The notes beneath the pieces are model-generated. The model was not told the DNA's origin. It searched no databases and worked only from the letters and a program-made list of their open reading frames with translations. From Bigelowiella natans CCMP2755 (lineage: Eukaryota; Cercozoa; Chlorarachniophyceae): a stretch of DNA of 51,671 bases. Below, one piece after another: positions 31,101-41,064 of the stretch. The DNA lies in assembly GCA_000320545.1 (NCBI GenBank), contig ADNK01000062.1:1-51671 (forward strand), written 5' to 3'. Positions within the stretch are counted from its first letter, which is position 1; each line of letters starts with the position of its first letter. Both the position numbers and the translations under genes were made by a program.

Positions 31101-33129
31101 CCAGTAGCTCCGTTATCTGTCGGATGGTCTTGCCGGGGTTCTTCTTCCGTAGCTCGGTAGGTGTAGGTAGCTTGTTGTCCGCTAGGTCCATAAACTCTAA
31201 CGCATTAACGCTTGACTCAGAGGTCCACTCGTCAAGCCGTATCATGTTCTGGCTGATGGTCCTGCCTGACTTCTTTGGCAACTTAGCAAAGTATATCTTG
31301 TGATTGTAGAATGATATGATCCCCCCTAATTTTTCTAGGGCATCCTGTCCGAGGAGTAGTTCCATGGATAAAGTCATGGCTACTCGGGTCTTGATTTGGG
31401 TCTCCGCGTCGCTGCCAGGTATCTGTAGCTTTAGCATTAGCTCACCGACGGTCTTCATGGAAGAGCTTCCGTCTGCTTGAGCATATTTACGTTCTTTCTT
31501 AGTCACTTGATCCAATAGTCCTAACCTTCTTACTGTGCTTAGGCTTATGAAGGACTTCGGCATGCTGCCACTATCCCAAAGGGCAGGTAGTTTCTTGTAG
31601 TCTCCGTAGCTGTCTTTAACTTTAACCTTGGTCATAGCAACTTTGATAGTCCTGTTAGCGTCTTCGTCATTAATGTTGCATACTCCTAAGTTCTTTATGT
31701 CGTCTAGGGTCATGGGCTTGTCTTGGTCCTGCGTTGCTGGTACTGCTGTCTTCGTCGGCGCCTGCTTAAGGTGATCTAATATTCCGTTTATCTGCTGCTG
31801 TATAGCATTGATACTGTTCTGCTTTTTGTTCTTATATTTATTGTTCTTCCCGTTGTTGCTGCCTTGCCATTTGCTGTTGTTATATCCTTGTCCTCTGCCT
31901 TTCTTTCTCTTTAACTTCTCGTAGTGTTCGTTGAGCTGCCTGATCGTCATCCTGGGTCGTCCTTCTTTCCTGTCTCTGCAGTCTTTAGCGGTGTGTTTCC
32001 CTTTACGTGAGCAGTATCCGCAACGTCGGTTACCTTCCCTGTCCTTGTACCAGTCTCGCTGCGGCTTAATAGCGTTAATGTTTCCTATGCCAGGTACCTT
32101 AGGGCTGGTAAACTTGCGGTCCTGCTCCTGCTCGCGTAGGGATATAGCCTGCACTGCTGCCTCCATCGTGGTGTAGCCTTTCTCCGTAACGTAAGTGGAT
32201 TCCTTTATCTTTAACTTGAACTCTTCAAACCTTGCCTGATCATCACCTGTGTTGTAATTAAAATCATGTAGTTCGTCGATCATATCCTGGAAGCGCGTGG
32301 CAAAGTCTCTAACAGGTTCTCTCTCATGCTGCATCATTGCTCTGTATTTTCTAATAGCCTGGGGTAGGGAGTTAGCATCCTGTTCATTTACAAAAGCCTT
32401 CATTATCGCCTCAACGTCTCGTAGCCCACTAACTGTAGTGTGTATTTTCTCTAGCTGCCTGATCCGGGTCCTGCCTGTCTCGTAAAGGTCCATGGCTTGC
32501 TTTATTATAGCTAGCCATTTGAGCTTGTCGTTTTCGGTGGGGTTAGGGGTAAAGTCGCAGAGTATACTCCTAGCGTTCTTCCACCACCTCCTTGCCTCAC
32601 CTCTTTTCCCGTTGTATTTCGTTATCATAACCGGTGCTGTTTTAACAGACATGAACTGGGTGTTCCGCTGTACCGGCTGCTGCTGCTTGACGGTGCTCTG
32701 GGTCGTCCCCCGCGAGGCGCCCAGACCCCCGTCGTTCCTAAACAAAGCTGCCCACTCTGGAGGTAAGTCTGCTTCGTAATCCATGATGTCCTGCATGATA
32801 GCTGCCCAAACATCATGTGTCTGATACTTGTATTCTATCGATACTTTCAGTTTGGCGTAGTTGCTCGCCCTGGGTCGCAAGGCTCGTAATGCCATTACGA
32901 CCTTCTTGCTTTCGGCGGCCACGTCCTCGTCGTCCGCCTCGTAGAAGTTCTCCAGTGCCTCTGCTGCTGCATCTGCTTTCTTAATCCCGGGTGCTGGTCC
33001 CGGCGGTGCCTGTGGAGGTGTTCCTCCTCCTTCCTTAGCGTCCGTATCGCCCTTCCTTTCCTGTTTCTGCTCGTGCCCTTGCACGGCCTGCGAGCCAAAG
33101 TCCTGCTGTTCTTCTAGCTGCTGTGACAT
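28156..33129 (-). CDS. Gag-Pol polyprotein of the Ty3/gypsy retrotransposon (1657 residues)
   Basis: A single intact frame from ATG 33129, with no frameshift or stop between gag and pol. The Gln/Glu-rich N-terminus and gag region are followed by a zinc knuckle at residues 370-384, spaced C-x2-C-x5-H-x4-C (one residue longer in the middle than usual). The aspartic protease DSG has its Asp at 519. Reverse transcriptase YVDD lies at 889-892, and RNase H has a catalytic Asp at 1046 (LWTDWS). An HHCC-type zinc-binding segment (~1238-1278) is followed by the integrase core with Asp1304, Asp1376 and Glu1404. The last two catalytic residues are only 27 residues apart, against 35 in most integrases. 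The ~240 residues after the core are basic and acidic mixed, with no chromodomain that I recognise. Fusion of gag and pol means the Gag:Pol ratio must be set by some means other than frameshifting, or not at all. Confidence 0.96.
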   Translation of the reverse strand: MSQQLEEQQDFGSQAVQGHEQKQERKGDTDAKEGGGTPPQAPPGPAPGIKKADAAAEALENFYEADDEDVAAESKKVVMALRALRPRASNYAKLKVSIEYKYQTHDVWAAIMQDIMDYEADLPPEWAALFRNDGGLGASRGTTQSTVKQQQPVQRNTQFMSVKTAPVMITKYNGKRGEARRWWKNARSILCDFTPNPTENDKLKWLAIIKQAMDLYETGRTRIRQLEKIHTTVSGLRDVEAIMKAFVNEQDANSLPQAIRKYRAMMQHEREPVRDFATRFQDMIDELHDFNYNTGDDQARFEEFKLKIKESTYVTEKGYTTMEAAVQAISLREQEQDRKFTSPKVPGIGNINAIKPQRDWYKDREGNRRCGYCSRKGKHTAKDCRDRKEGRPRMTIRQLNEHYEKLKRKKGRGQGYNNSKWQGSNNGKNNKYKNKKQNSINAIQQQINGILDHLKQAPTKTAVPATQDQDKPMTLDDIKNLGVCNINDEDANRTIKVAMTKVKVKDSYGDYKKLPALWDSGSMPKSFISLSTVRRLGLLDQVTKKERKYAQADGSSSMKTVGELMLKLQIPGSDAETQIKTRVAMTLSMELLLGQDALEKLGGIISFYNHKIYFAKLPKKSGRTISQNMIRLDEWTSESSVNALEFMDLADNKLPTPTELRKKNPGKTIRQITELLDKTPPADDWDIDKGKKYINKILNEKYSDITKPTTKPSSKLTPVKIELKKGYEECIINDPEHRRPEADWEKIEWQINEWAKEGKIEPSNSPWNVRHVLAKKPTYPFFRLAHNFIRHNRVIKRIQTPTPRIDDVIEHVIGYKYYSSLDKNESYMQTPIHKTSRPITAFSSRHRKWHFVVFPYGLSISGDAFSSQNYRAYTHDGMASVLWVFVFVYVDDDIICTNTVVAQIFLLENIFIRFAHFGFTIRLQKCTFLATRIKWCGYYLEQGRITPNPEKVAALQQAPKPKNAKELKSFLQTAAWILRRFSPTYARTAAAFTTAYRKENSVGLSFAKVWAKAGLDAHFDNLIKLCSNTLLNAKLDTTRPATLWTDWSKLGMAAVLTQDQQIIRVWGRACTAAEAKYSPTKGEYKAMTEAQRKLRYYLLSVPSFTLMTDHKPLLGIDRKLEAPNDEYAAMRADTEEFRDKRTVVYAPGDKQLADYFSRLFEKKVPTQVTPMVNAITFEDGDFLPEPEELQHLQEHLDKYKHKHEVLSDRIYVYTNNVRRTYVPRRTRGALLFTAHGPAHVGENHITALLYHYYWPYKLKEIRTYLRGCRCSSLKAAGVATKESSKSRASKKIKARNFLDIVQIDVYKYDGYHYLTFVDVATGKCWVKKIIKVNVAKKNKGLYKQRLTNCYRTWESELQAIPDEVSINKIPKKLHVDNETSLLQLPHPNIDASPVYYAQSNSKVERLHRTLANLSRINSTTPDKIQGLVNDTFTSGGGIKDKEREEGDDNDDDTESEDEKVPYDGRVLKEGQYVRAKVNLRSRNKQDPFWGGVAKVTERKGRKQYYIYDGNRVTLRHISHLKNYDIGEKLLEDVKVNPTVWERAMPCLGPRPKFDVEYGNNKVRVNDDWRMKIVYLGYPGLRNMERVAMKIKDGKYQLLYLAVPDLPFEHWYKVLGDLDAEGWYGHEPKDEGEFWVSDKGDKVREESITWWLVKFRKR

Positions 33130-33146
33130 TGTTAGTCAAATCGTTT

Positions 33147-33163
33147 CCCGTGTGTGGAAGCCA
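33147..33163 (-). promoter_or_regulatory. Candidate primer binding site of the retrotransposon
   Basis: In the sense direction TGGCTTCCACACACGGG begins five bases after the 5' LTR. TGG is the usual start of a site pairing with a tRNA 3' CCA end. I cannot name the tRNA from memory. The leader between LTR and start codon is only 39 bases, so there is little other room for a primer site. Confidence 0.5.
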
Positions 33164-33168
33164 AAGGT

Positions 33169-33494
33169 TGTTGCGCGTAAGGTGTTCACAGGCCGAGGCG
33201 CTACGTGCACAAGTAGGCAGGGGGGGGGAAAGGCACGTTTGCTTCCTTTTGAAGAGTTGTGTTTATTTTTATTAAAGATTATATTTTTATTAAATCGTGC
33301 ACTGCGTAATCATTCGCGAAGCTTTCGCGAATGCCGCCGCACGTGGGGCAGCACACTTCCGGTGTGCTGCCATGAGTCCCGCCGGAACCCACGTGCCTAT
33401 GCTGTATTAATATCTACGTTATCTATATTCTATATCCGCGACAACCCCTTTGTTGTCGCACGTGACTTGTGCCCGCGTAGTGGTACGCGCTACA
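33169..33494 (-). repeat. 5' LTR of the complete element (326 bp)
   Basis: Promoter-bearing LTR for leftward transcription. Same hairpins as the 3' LTR. Its sense 3' end (CGCAACA) borders the short leader before gag-pol. A TATA-like AT-rich stretch lies about 90 bases from the sense start. Confidence 0.97.
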
Positions 33495-33498
33495 ATGT
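33495..33498. repeat. Target site duplication, right copy (ATGT)
   Basis: Matches the four bases at 27775-27778 outside the other LTR. Confidence 0.85.
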
Positions 33499-34190
33499 CA
33501 GCTCGGTGTTGCAGGTCGCTCCCACACTTGCAAGAAGTTGCCCGCAAACTGAAGGAAGTGAAGGCCTTTCAAGGTCTGCAACTTGTCAATTCGCTTTGGT
33601 GACAGAGCCAGAACTAAATTGTTGGGGAATCCGAACGTGGCCAATGATTTCCGCCAGTTCGCTTGCTTGCACTGATCAGTGACAGCTGGTGCAAGTTTCC
33701 CTGAATCAGGGAATGCTTTTTTGTTTTCTTTGCCTGGGCTCTTTGTTGTTCTTCGCTCTTGCACACCGGTGTGATTTTTGGTCATCGTGCTCGGCCTGGC
33801 GGGCACACATTGTCTTCGATGGCATGTAATGACTCAAATCACATCAAAGCTCCACAGAGCTAGAGCTCGTCTGGACTGTGTGTCAGTCTAGCAGTGCTAG
33901 AGTGTGGAGCTGTGGACAGCGAGAATCATGACCTGCAAAAACGAAGACTCTGTGCGTTGCGATGGTGCTCAAGTTACAAACGGCCTAGCTCTGCATGCAT
34001 CTCATCCCACAATTTTGCGCACACGCGGTGTGACAGCTATGAATAGCGCGACTCAAATGCGATTATTCACCAGAACAATGCATCGCATGTTCTTCGTAAC
34101 AGTGATCTTCATTGATTTATTATCGAGTAGTGTTTCTTTAAGTTTTTTGGAAACACAAAAATGTTCAGTGATGTTGAGTTTTTTTTAGTA
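33499..34190. other. Spacer between the retrotransposon and the BASS transporter gene
   Basis: About 690 bases with the CpG, TG/CA and TGCATGCA-type composition of the other spacers. It is continuous with 27640-27778 before the insertion. The minus-strand frame 33498-33806 has no recognisable motif and I do not count it as a gene. The final ~130 bases before 34191 are AT-rich and probably hold the transporter's 3' end. Confidence 0.5.
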
Positions 34191-35454
34191 TCATGCTCTG
34201 GAAGGTCCTTCCAGGGAACTTGCTCTATCCAATGGAGACGATGCTGTTCCTGCTTCCCCTTTGCTACCTTCAACCTTGATATCTGTTACAACTTGCTCAA
34301 GTTTCACTCCATCTTTGTTGCCATTGGTAACATCAGAAGTTTCCTGTTCGACCTTCTCGTCATTGCTAATCCATCGGAAGAAAAGCATAATCCAGATCGA
34401 ATTGAAGAAGTACGAAACGCTATACAAAAACACAGGGGTGAAAACTTTGATGCGTTCATCCTTATCGTCGAAGCTGTTCCCAATAAGAGTAATTATGAGT
34501 GTTGAGTTCTGAATTCCAGCCTCTATGCCTATTGTTCGTCGAGCAATAGGGCGAAGTCCAAATAAGGCTGCAATACCGTATGCGAAGAAGCAACCTATCA
34601 CTTGGAGAGTTGCGCAGGACCACCAAAGGCCAAAACTTTGATCAAGAAGATGGGAATCAGCGAGGAGAGCCCAAATAAGTGCTACAAAGAGGAAGATTAC
34701 TCCTAATACGGAGCCAAATTTTTCCAAACGTTTGGCCCAAATTTCTGACTTTGCGCGGATAAAAACTCCGATCCCAGTTGGAACAAGAAGCAAAAGAAGA
34801 GTTATTACAATCAATTCGTACGGAATATTGAGTCCACCATCTGTGAACGTTGTATTGATGTACACCTCGATGAGCAACGGCATCATCCCGAAAGCCAATG
34901 TAGTTGACACCGCGCTCATTGTGATACTTAACATCACGTCACCATTCGACCAATAAGTGATAAGATTAGTAGTCACGCCGCCAGGGGCCATGGCGATTAG
35001 CATTAATCCAATAGCGTGCTCGTTATTCAAACGAAAAACATTCGCGTAGAAGTATCCTAACAAGGGCATCAAACCGAATTGCGTCAGAGCCCCTGTCGAG
35101 GTTGCTATCCGCTTCTCATGGAGGCACTTCAGTACATCCTGGTACTTTATGGTGGCTCTGAATTAAAAAGGATTTAGAACATAGTATTCTAAGAATCAAA
35201 CCGACAGACAGTCAATACATTTTGCTTACCCGAGACCGAAGCCAACAAAGATGAGCATCAAGGCTGGATATGATTTTCAACAACAAGAAAATAATTATTA
35301 CACTGCAGTCTAAAGGCAGACAGCTTAGGATCTGTGTACAGAGAACTGCCTGAATGACGTCCACCATTGTGATTATCCTTTCCGATGAAGAGCTCCGGCT
35401 TCTGTACAATGTGCAATCTTCCGTGGCTAGTGCTAACGAAGAACATAGAAACAT
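34191..35454 (-). CDS. Bile acid:sodium symporter family (BASS/SLC10) transporter, 3 exons
   Basis: Exons 35454-35340, 35263-35230 (34 nt) and 35157-34191 give 1116 nt, or 371 residues, in closed phase. It is a multi-spanning membrane protein of the SLC10/BASS fold, which couples sodium to the uptake of organic anions. Family marks are LIFVGFGLGATI in the first span, TGALTQFGLMPLLGY, and the sodium-site region APGGVTTN followed by LITYWSNGDV, then several further hydrophobic helices. A hydrophilic, Glu/Lys/Ser-rich tail of about 60 residues ends the protein. The ~30-residue N-terminus before the first span is Ser-rich, without a convincing transit peptide, so plasma membrane is as likely as plastid envelope. 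The substrate cannot be read from sequence. The start ATG 35454 is the first in the exon; Met30 (in ITMVDVIQ) is an alternative start. Confidence 0.88.
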
Positions 35455-36102
35455 ATTCTTTTTCTAAAACGGAATCTATTTTCCATCATCCGACAAAATT
35501 TCAGTGGTAAAATATTATTAACATGCATGGCATCTTTGCAATGTCGCAAGTTTGTGGTTGAGAGTAGGTCTTAAGATATGTGAGAGTACAAGTCTTAATA
35601 TTTATCCTCTTATGTTCATTATTATTCTTCCAAGTGGTTTGTATTTGTACATCAAGTTAGTTAGTTGTTCTGTTCGCATCCTTGACTTCCCAGCTATGTT
35701 TTTTCACCGAAGTGATTTCCATGTTGTCTCATTAGATCTACACCAAAGTGATTTTCATACTTGTGGATGTTGTCCCATAACGGATATGTTGGTTAGTTAT
35801 TCTAGTCGCATCCTTGTTGTTGTTGTTGTGGTTGTTGTTGTTGTCGTTGTTGTTGTTGTTATTGTTGTTGTTGTTGCCGTAGGATACTGGAATCCAACTA
35901 CGATACGATATGCGAGCACAACTGTGACGAACTAACCCACCCCCACCATCATCGAGAGTACGACACCCGATCTGCCGCTGCCGCTGCTACACACAGGCTT
36001 TCTTCTTCGGAATGATGATAATGATGGTAATGATGATGGAGATGGTGATAATGAGTGAAAAGAGAGCACGGTGTCGCGAAGGAGGAGGCCTCTTCCCTAG
36101 AA
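35455..36102. promoter_or_regulatory. Divergent 5'-5' interval between the transporter and PPR-like genes
   Basis: About 650 bases with no supported exon. It contains a (GTT)n-type tract at about 35816-35878. The plus-strand frame 35552-35935 reads through that repeat and is rejected. Both promoters are presumably here. Confidence 0.4.
35816..35878. repeat. (GTT)n microsatellite with interruptions
   Basis: About 20 GTT units with single-base changes (GTG, GTC, ATT) between the divergent BASS and PPR-like genes. Confidence 0.95.
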
Positions 36103-39017
36103 ATGGATAAAGCACACTGCGTATAGTACTTGTAGACTTGCACTTTGGTTGCTGCTGCAACTTTTCAAGCGTCACATCTCGACCACATACCCACCGATGA
36201 TCCGGATTATACCCTACCGACGACAACGACTCCTCTACTTTCACTCTATTGGACTCCCACCCTTCATGATCATGATCATCGTCACCATCTCTGTCTTCTT
36301 CTTGGCGTGCATAGTTCCTGCCACCATGTTAAATCTCACTCAAGTTCCAGGTTTGGATGACAGTCAAAAATCAAACAACTTCGATGCTAATTTTCCCCTT
36401 ACACCTTAGAGACTACTACATTGTACAACAATGGTGCCAAGGAACGACACAGTCGCTTCGAAACGAATCTTGAAGAGCTTGCACGGGTTGCTGCTGCGAG
36501 AGCGGAGCAGCAAGTTAAGCACCAGAAAGAGGGTAGTAGGAATATGCATGCTGCTATGTGGATTCTCCAGTGTCTCCATCACCTTGGAATGTATGTTTTG
36601 GTCTCCCCCCCCTCTCTTCTTCCAGTCTGCCATCCCTTCACCGCCACGACACTATCCATTTTTCTTTATGAAAATAATTAGTTATAAGAAAAGAGGATTT
36701 AAAGGCTGAGTGCGAAAAATACTTCATAGACGCCCTCACATGTAACTACTACTTCTCAAGTGAATAGAATTGACTGTTATCCTGTCGTCAAGTATGATGC
36801 TGTTGTGCCCGAAAATTTATTTCTAAATTGGGTTAAAACATGACATCCAGATTCTGTATGTACGCACAGATGATGCTCAAAAAGGTGTTGGCAAAAGTGA
36901 TCAAGATTCACAGTGCCTCGCGTGCGAACTTCCCAAAGCGGACATCTCACCTGTAAGTATGTAGTGATGAAAAGTAGCATGAGAATAGCAGCATTATCTA
37001 AATGTGTGGTGTTCCCAAATTGTCAGGGCTTATATCTCAAGATACTAGCTTCTCTCGGTGCCAAGTCATCACGGCAGTTATTACGTAGGCTTCGAACTGA
37101 TCACAAATTGTCTTCATTGAGAGATATAAGAATACCAGGCGAAGAATAAAGGAATATTCTCTCACCGCCATACACAGCAAGAAAGGGAGAGAGAGAGAGA
37201 GAGAATTACTAACAAACCTTGATGATGTCAGGACATATGGAGGATCACATTGATGAGAATACTGATTTCGATGATGAAGAAAATGTGATGGAAGTTCCTG
37301 GGGTAAAGTTGATTTTTCCTATTTTTCGCATTGTTTTATCAAAGTACAAAGATGAATGATTCAAATATATCTTATATTAGGAGGAGGAATATCGTGCTTG
37401 TTTACAGTCACAATGGAAAACAGGAACTCCAGAGGATGTGGAGATAGTCTTAGGTACTAATAATTATGGTTTGCTACTGTGTGTGGGTCGGTTTGTCGCT
37501 CCGTCAGTGTGTTCTGTTGTTTGCTGCTTACTTGTGCTGCTGTTAGGGCTGAGAATAATAATAATAAACATCCGTCTTGTTTTTAGTATACTGCCTTCGA
37601 TTTCTTGGAAATAAAATATCTTCTTGATCTAAATATCTTCTTGATCTAATTCTAATTATCATAAATGTGATCATCATTATCATCATCATCATCATCATCA
37701 TCATCATCTGCACAGACTGGATGGACAAAGAGGGCATAGATGCATCGGTTTCGGATAAAGGCTTGCTAATCTCTTCATATCTCAATCACGGGCAAAAGGA
37801 TTGCGCCGAGAGAATGCTGAGAAATTTGGACAGAGAGAATGCTACCATGACCAAGGTATCATCATCATCATCATCATCATTCACTACAATTCCTACTTCT
37901 CAGTTGTTCCTACGGATAATAATAATAATACCCCATTTATCATCATCATCGTCATCATCATCATCGTTTTAATCATGATGATGGCCATAGGGGGTACTCG
38001 ATGAGATTCTTTCTCGATGCAAAGATGGGGTGGAGGTCGGTCTATCCCTTGATGTGAAATAAGCTTTGCCAATATCAACATAAGTGAACATAGGCATTAT
38101 ACGACGACGAAGAGGAGGAGGAGGAAAACAAAACATTTCAACGTTGAAAAAGAAAGAATCGCCATCGCCCCACCCCCCTCTCCCCTCTCCAATCATATCA
38201 CCTCAAATATCATCATCAAATCTTAATACTTTCTGGACGAATCTCTCATATGTTGATAATGCAGGCAGAAACGATTATAGCGTATATGCGGGACAAATCT
38301 AGCATTGAGGTACATTCAAACATGCTGCTGCTATAGCCACTGTGACGGAAAAGTAGAAGAAGTGAAAAGGAGTATGTAGTTATTGTACTTACACATATTG
38401 TCTTCGTCCATAGAATCAACACCTTATTATTACCATCATATTGAGAGATAGAGCTTTTTGGTCATACAATTGTATGTCGTCAAGATATCATCACCCACCA
38501 TAAATCATCATCAAATATCATCATCTTAGGTGGATTCGGAAACGAAGAGTAGGCTTCTCAAGGTAGTATGCATTATTATGGCTTAGTAGCAGTGAGAAAG
38601 GAGGAGGAGCAGGAATAAGAAAAAGAAGAAAAAGGGGGAAACATGCCCACCACCCCGATTGTTCTTTGTCATCATTATCATCATCATCATCATCATTATT
38701 ATTATCATCACCCCGATTGTTCTTTGTCATCATCATCATCATCATCATCACACTTAGTATGTAGTAGTCACGAAGTCAATCAGAGACCTTCTCTAGAAGC
38801 TTCTTCTTCTTCTTCTTCTTTTTCAGCCTCTTTTCACACTATGTGGCCGTTGCTACGTACTACTATTAACTATCCTACTACCACCACTACCACTATGCTA
38901 CGAAAAGATATACTGTAAGAGCAATGAAGCTGAGGAGGCCTGGGATATCTTCTCATCTATCACTGATGATAACCATCCTAAGGGACCTACGGTGCTAGCA
39001 GCAGCCCGAATTCGCAG

Positions 39018-39057
<40 letters not shown>

Positions 39058-39902
39058 CCGTCCACAATTTAGTTTTCGTCGAGAATAGAGAGATAGTATT
39101 AGTATTAGTAGTAGTAGTAGTAGTAGTAGTAGCTCAAGATTCCTTCAATAGAAAGTAGTCTCTCCGATGAGTGAATGAATACATCCATTCACAACGATCT
39201 GCATATTTAACATACTAATCATACTGATACAACAATTACTATAAAGTAAAATAATAATGATAACAACAATAATAATGATAATAGAGTTTCCTTCGAGTGG
39301 AGCTATGCGAAGATTTATTGAAGACATTGGATACGAAGGTGGTAGTTGTGCTAATCATCACGTATGAATACATGCAGCACCCAATTGTTGTTTCCTTATT
39401 CTACTTCTACCATACACAACTGGTGATGGTGGTGGTGGTGGTGCTGCTGCTGCTGTACTTAGATGATGTTCAGAAGAATGGTGGAAGGATGGGAGATCAT
39501 AAGGGATGATATTCGCCTAAAAGATAGTATCGAGCCAACACAGGAAATGTATTTGTTTACTTATTTATCTATTATGATAAAAGAGCACTATTATCATCAT
39601 CATCATCATAATCATCATAATCATAATCATCATTATCATCATCACTATATGTCTAAAAAAAAAACCTTTATTTGAGGAGTAGTAGTAGCATCTCACGTGG
39701 TAGTAACATGATATTTTTAAGTTTGAAATTTGATGATGGTGGGTGGCTGAAAGAAGAAGAATTGAATCATTTTACTGCTGCTGTCTGTTGCTAAGAAGTT
39801 AATCGATCATCATTATCATCATCATCACCATCGTTATTATTATATGTAGGTACAGGTTGATAACGAAGGCTTACGTGAACCTCAAAGATTTCATAGGGGT
39901 AA

Positions 39903-39935
<33 letters not shown>

Positions 39936-41064
39936 CAATATGATAAGTGCTGTTGTCATCGTCTCCATTGCTCATCAGAGATGATGATAAACATCAGAGG
40001 GAAAATGGTAATGATGATGATGATGATGATGATGGGATTAGGAGGATTTGAAGGAGAAGAAGGGGAGGAAGAAGATGATGGTGAATTGTAGTTGTTGTAT
40101 ATATTGGTGTCCGATCGACGACTCAGGCTCATCAACTATTGGATTATCGTTCAGAAAAAACGAATTTGGTACTGTTATCATCATCAGCATCATCATCATC
40201 ATCATCATCATCATCATATCTTCTCTCTTACCGTTAGGAATGTGTTATGATCAACACCATTGAATAAAGCCTTATGAATACTATCAGGCACCTGCTCCAC
40301 GGATAGTGGAAGTTGTTATGCACGGTCTTGTAATGATAACACGGAATTATAACAGCGCTGTTAAGGTCGTCTAGGTCGCCATTTTGAAGAATGGGGAGTC
40401 AAACGTCATCGTCATCGTCGTCGTTTTGAAGTCCTCGTGATGTCAGTTGTATATTTTCCCTTTTTTTTTGTTTCTGTCTTTTTACAATTTGAATGTATGT
40501 ATCTGTATTACGCTTGTTAGTTATTTGAAAGCTCTAAGAAACAGGGAGTCACAATGGGTTCTGCAATCTACAAATTAGCTGTGAGTAAATGATGATTAAT
40601 AATGATGAGGATGGTGATTGGAACAACCCAATAACTTTGTGTTATATATCATCGTCTTCGTAGTTGCTTAGACGCTATCATACTTACAGGATGATGATGT
40701 ATATTTCATGTTAGGTAAAGTCCCTCGAAGAATCAGGGCAGGTAGTAATACCGTGTATTAACATTTGAAGTAACAGTAGTAATAGTAGTAGTAGTTGTAG
40801 TAGTCGTAGTACCTCTAGATGATATGTCACTAGTAATTCAAAGTGGCGGTGCCATTCATTGTGTGCGTGCATGCTAACAGGTTGGAAAGGCAATCGATGT
40901 GCTCCGAGAAATGAAGGTTTTGTCCTATATAACAGCAGCAGCAGCAGTAGCACACAACATCATCATCATCCTCTGCAAAATAAATGTAGAGGAGAACCGA
41001 CGACGTGTATTCTCATCATCATACATTCGAAATTAAGCAGATGTATAAGAATTATACACATTAG
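36103..41064 (+). CDS. PPR-like (pentatricopeptide-type) helical-repeat protein with an N-terminal membrane segment, many short exons
   Basis: The first exons are clear: 36103-36120, 36170-36350, 36410-36590 and 36689-36759. Residues ~40-60 are strongly hydrophobic (MIMIIVTISVFFLAC) after a basic stretch, so this is a signal peptide with a long n-region or an anchor. Later exons that I can support include ~36870-36952, 37381-37456, 37715-37855, 38265-38311, 38529-38558, ~38920-39010, ~39850-39900, ~40280-40379, ~40539-40579, 40881-40915 and the last, ~41001-41064 (stop at 41062). They encode helix pairs such as GLLISSYLNHGQKDCAERML, EAEEAWDIFSSI and VGKAIDVLREMK, which fit the 35-residue PPR pattern. 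PPR proteins bind organelle RNA. Several middle exons and phases (especially 36750-37260 and 39000-39900) remain unresolved. Most introns are filled with GTA and TCA/ATC repeats. Assignment to PPR is by pattern. Confidence 0.6.
37660..40215 (+). repeat. Trinucleotide and GA microsatellites in PPR-like gene introns
   Basis: Main tracts: (ATC)n at ~37673-37708 just before an acceptor, (ATC)n at ~37857-37880 just after a donor, (TCA)n at 38680-38750, (GA)n at ~39021-39055, (TAG)n at ~39106-39132, (ATC)n at ~39594-39650, (TAG)n at ~39901-39936 and (TCA)n at ~40180-40217. Confidence 0.9.

Larger units (their letters stand above)
27779..33494 (-). mobile_element. Complete Ty3/gypsy-type LTR retrotransposon
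   Basis: A 5716-bp element read leftward. It has two 326-bp LTRs that I find identical by eye, starting TG and ending CA in the sense direction, flanked by a 4-bp target duplication (ATGT at 27775-27778 and 33495-33498). One intact gag-pol frame fills the interior. The domain order protease, reverse transcriptase, RNase H, integrase identifies it as Ty3/gypsy rather than copia. It lacks any frame for an envelope. Identical LTRs and an intact frame point to very recent insertion. A second copy of the same family starts at 50348. Confidence 0.96.

Noticed and set aside
27779-33494. Copia-type (Ty1) assignment of the LTR element, suggested by the single gag-pol frame
   Set aside because: Integrase follows RNase H, which is the Ty3/gypsy order.
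33498-33806. 102-codon minus-strand frame next to the right LTR
   Set aside because: No recognised domain, lies in spacer-type DNA, and has no splice partners.
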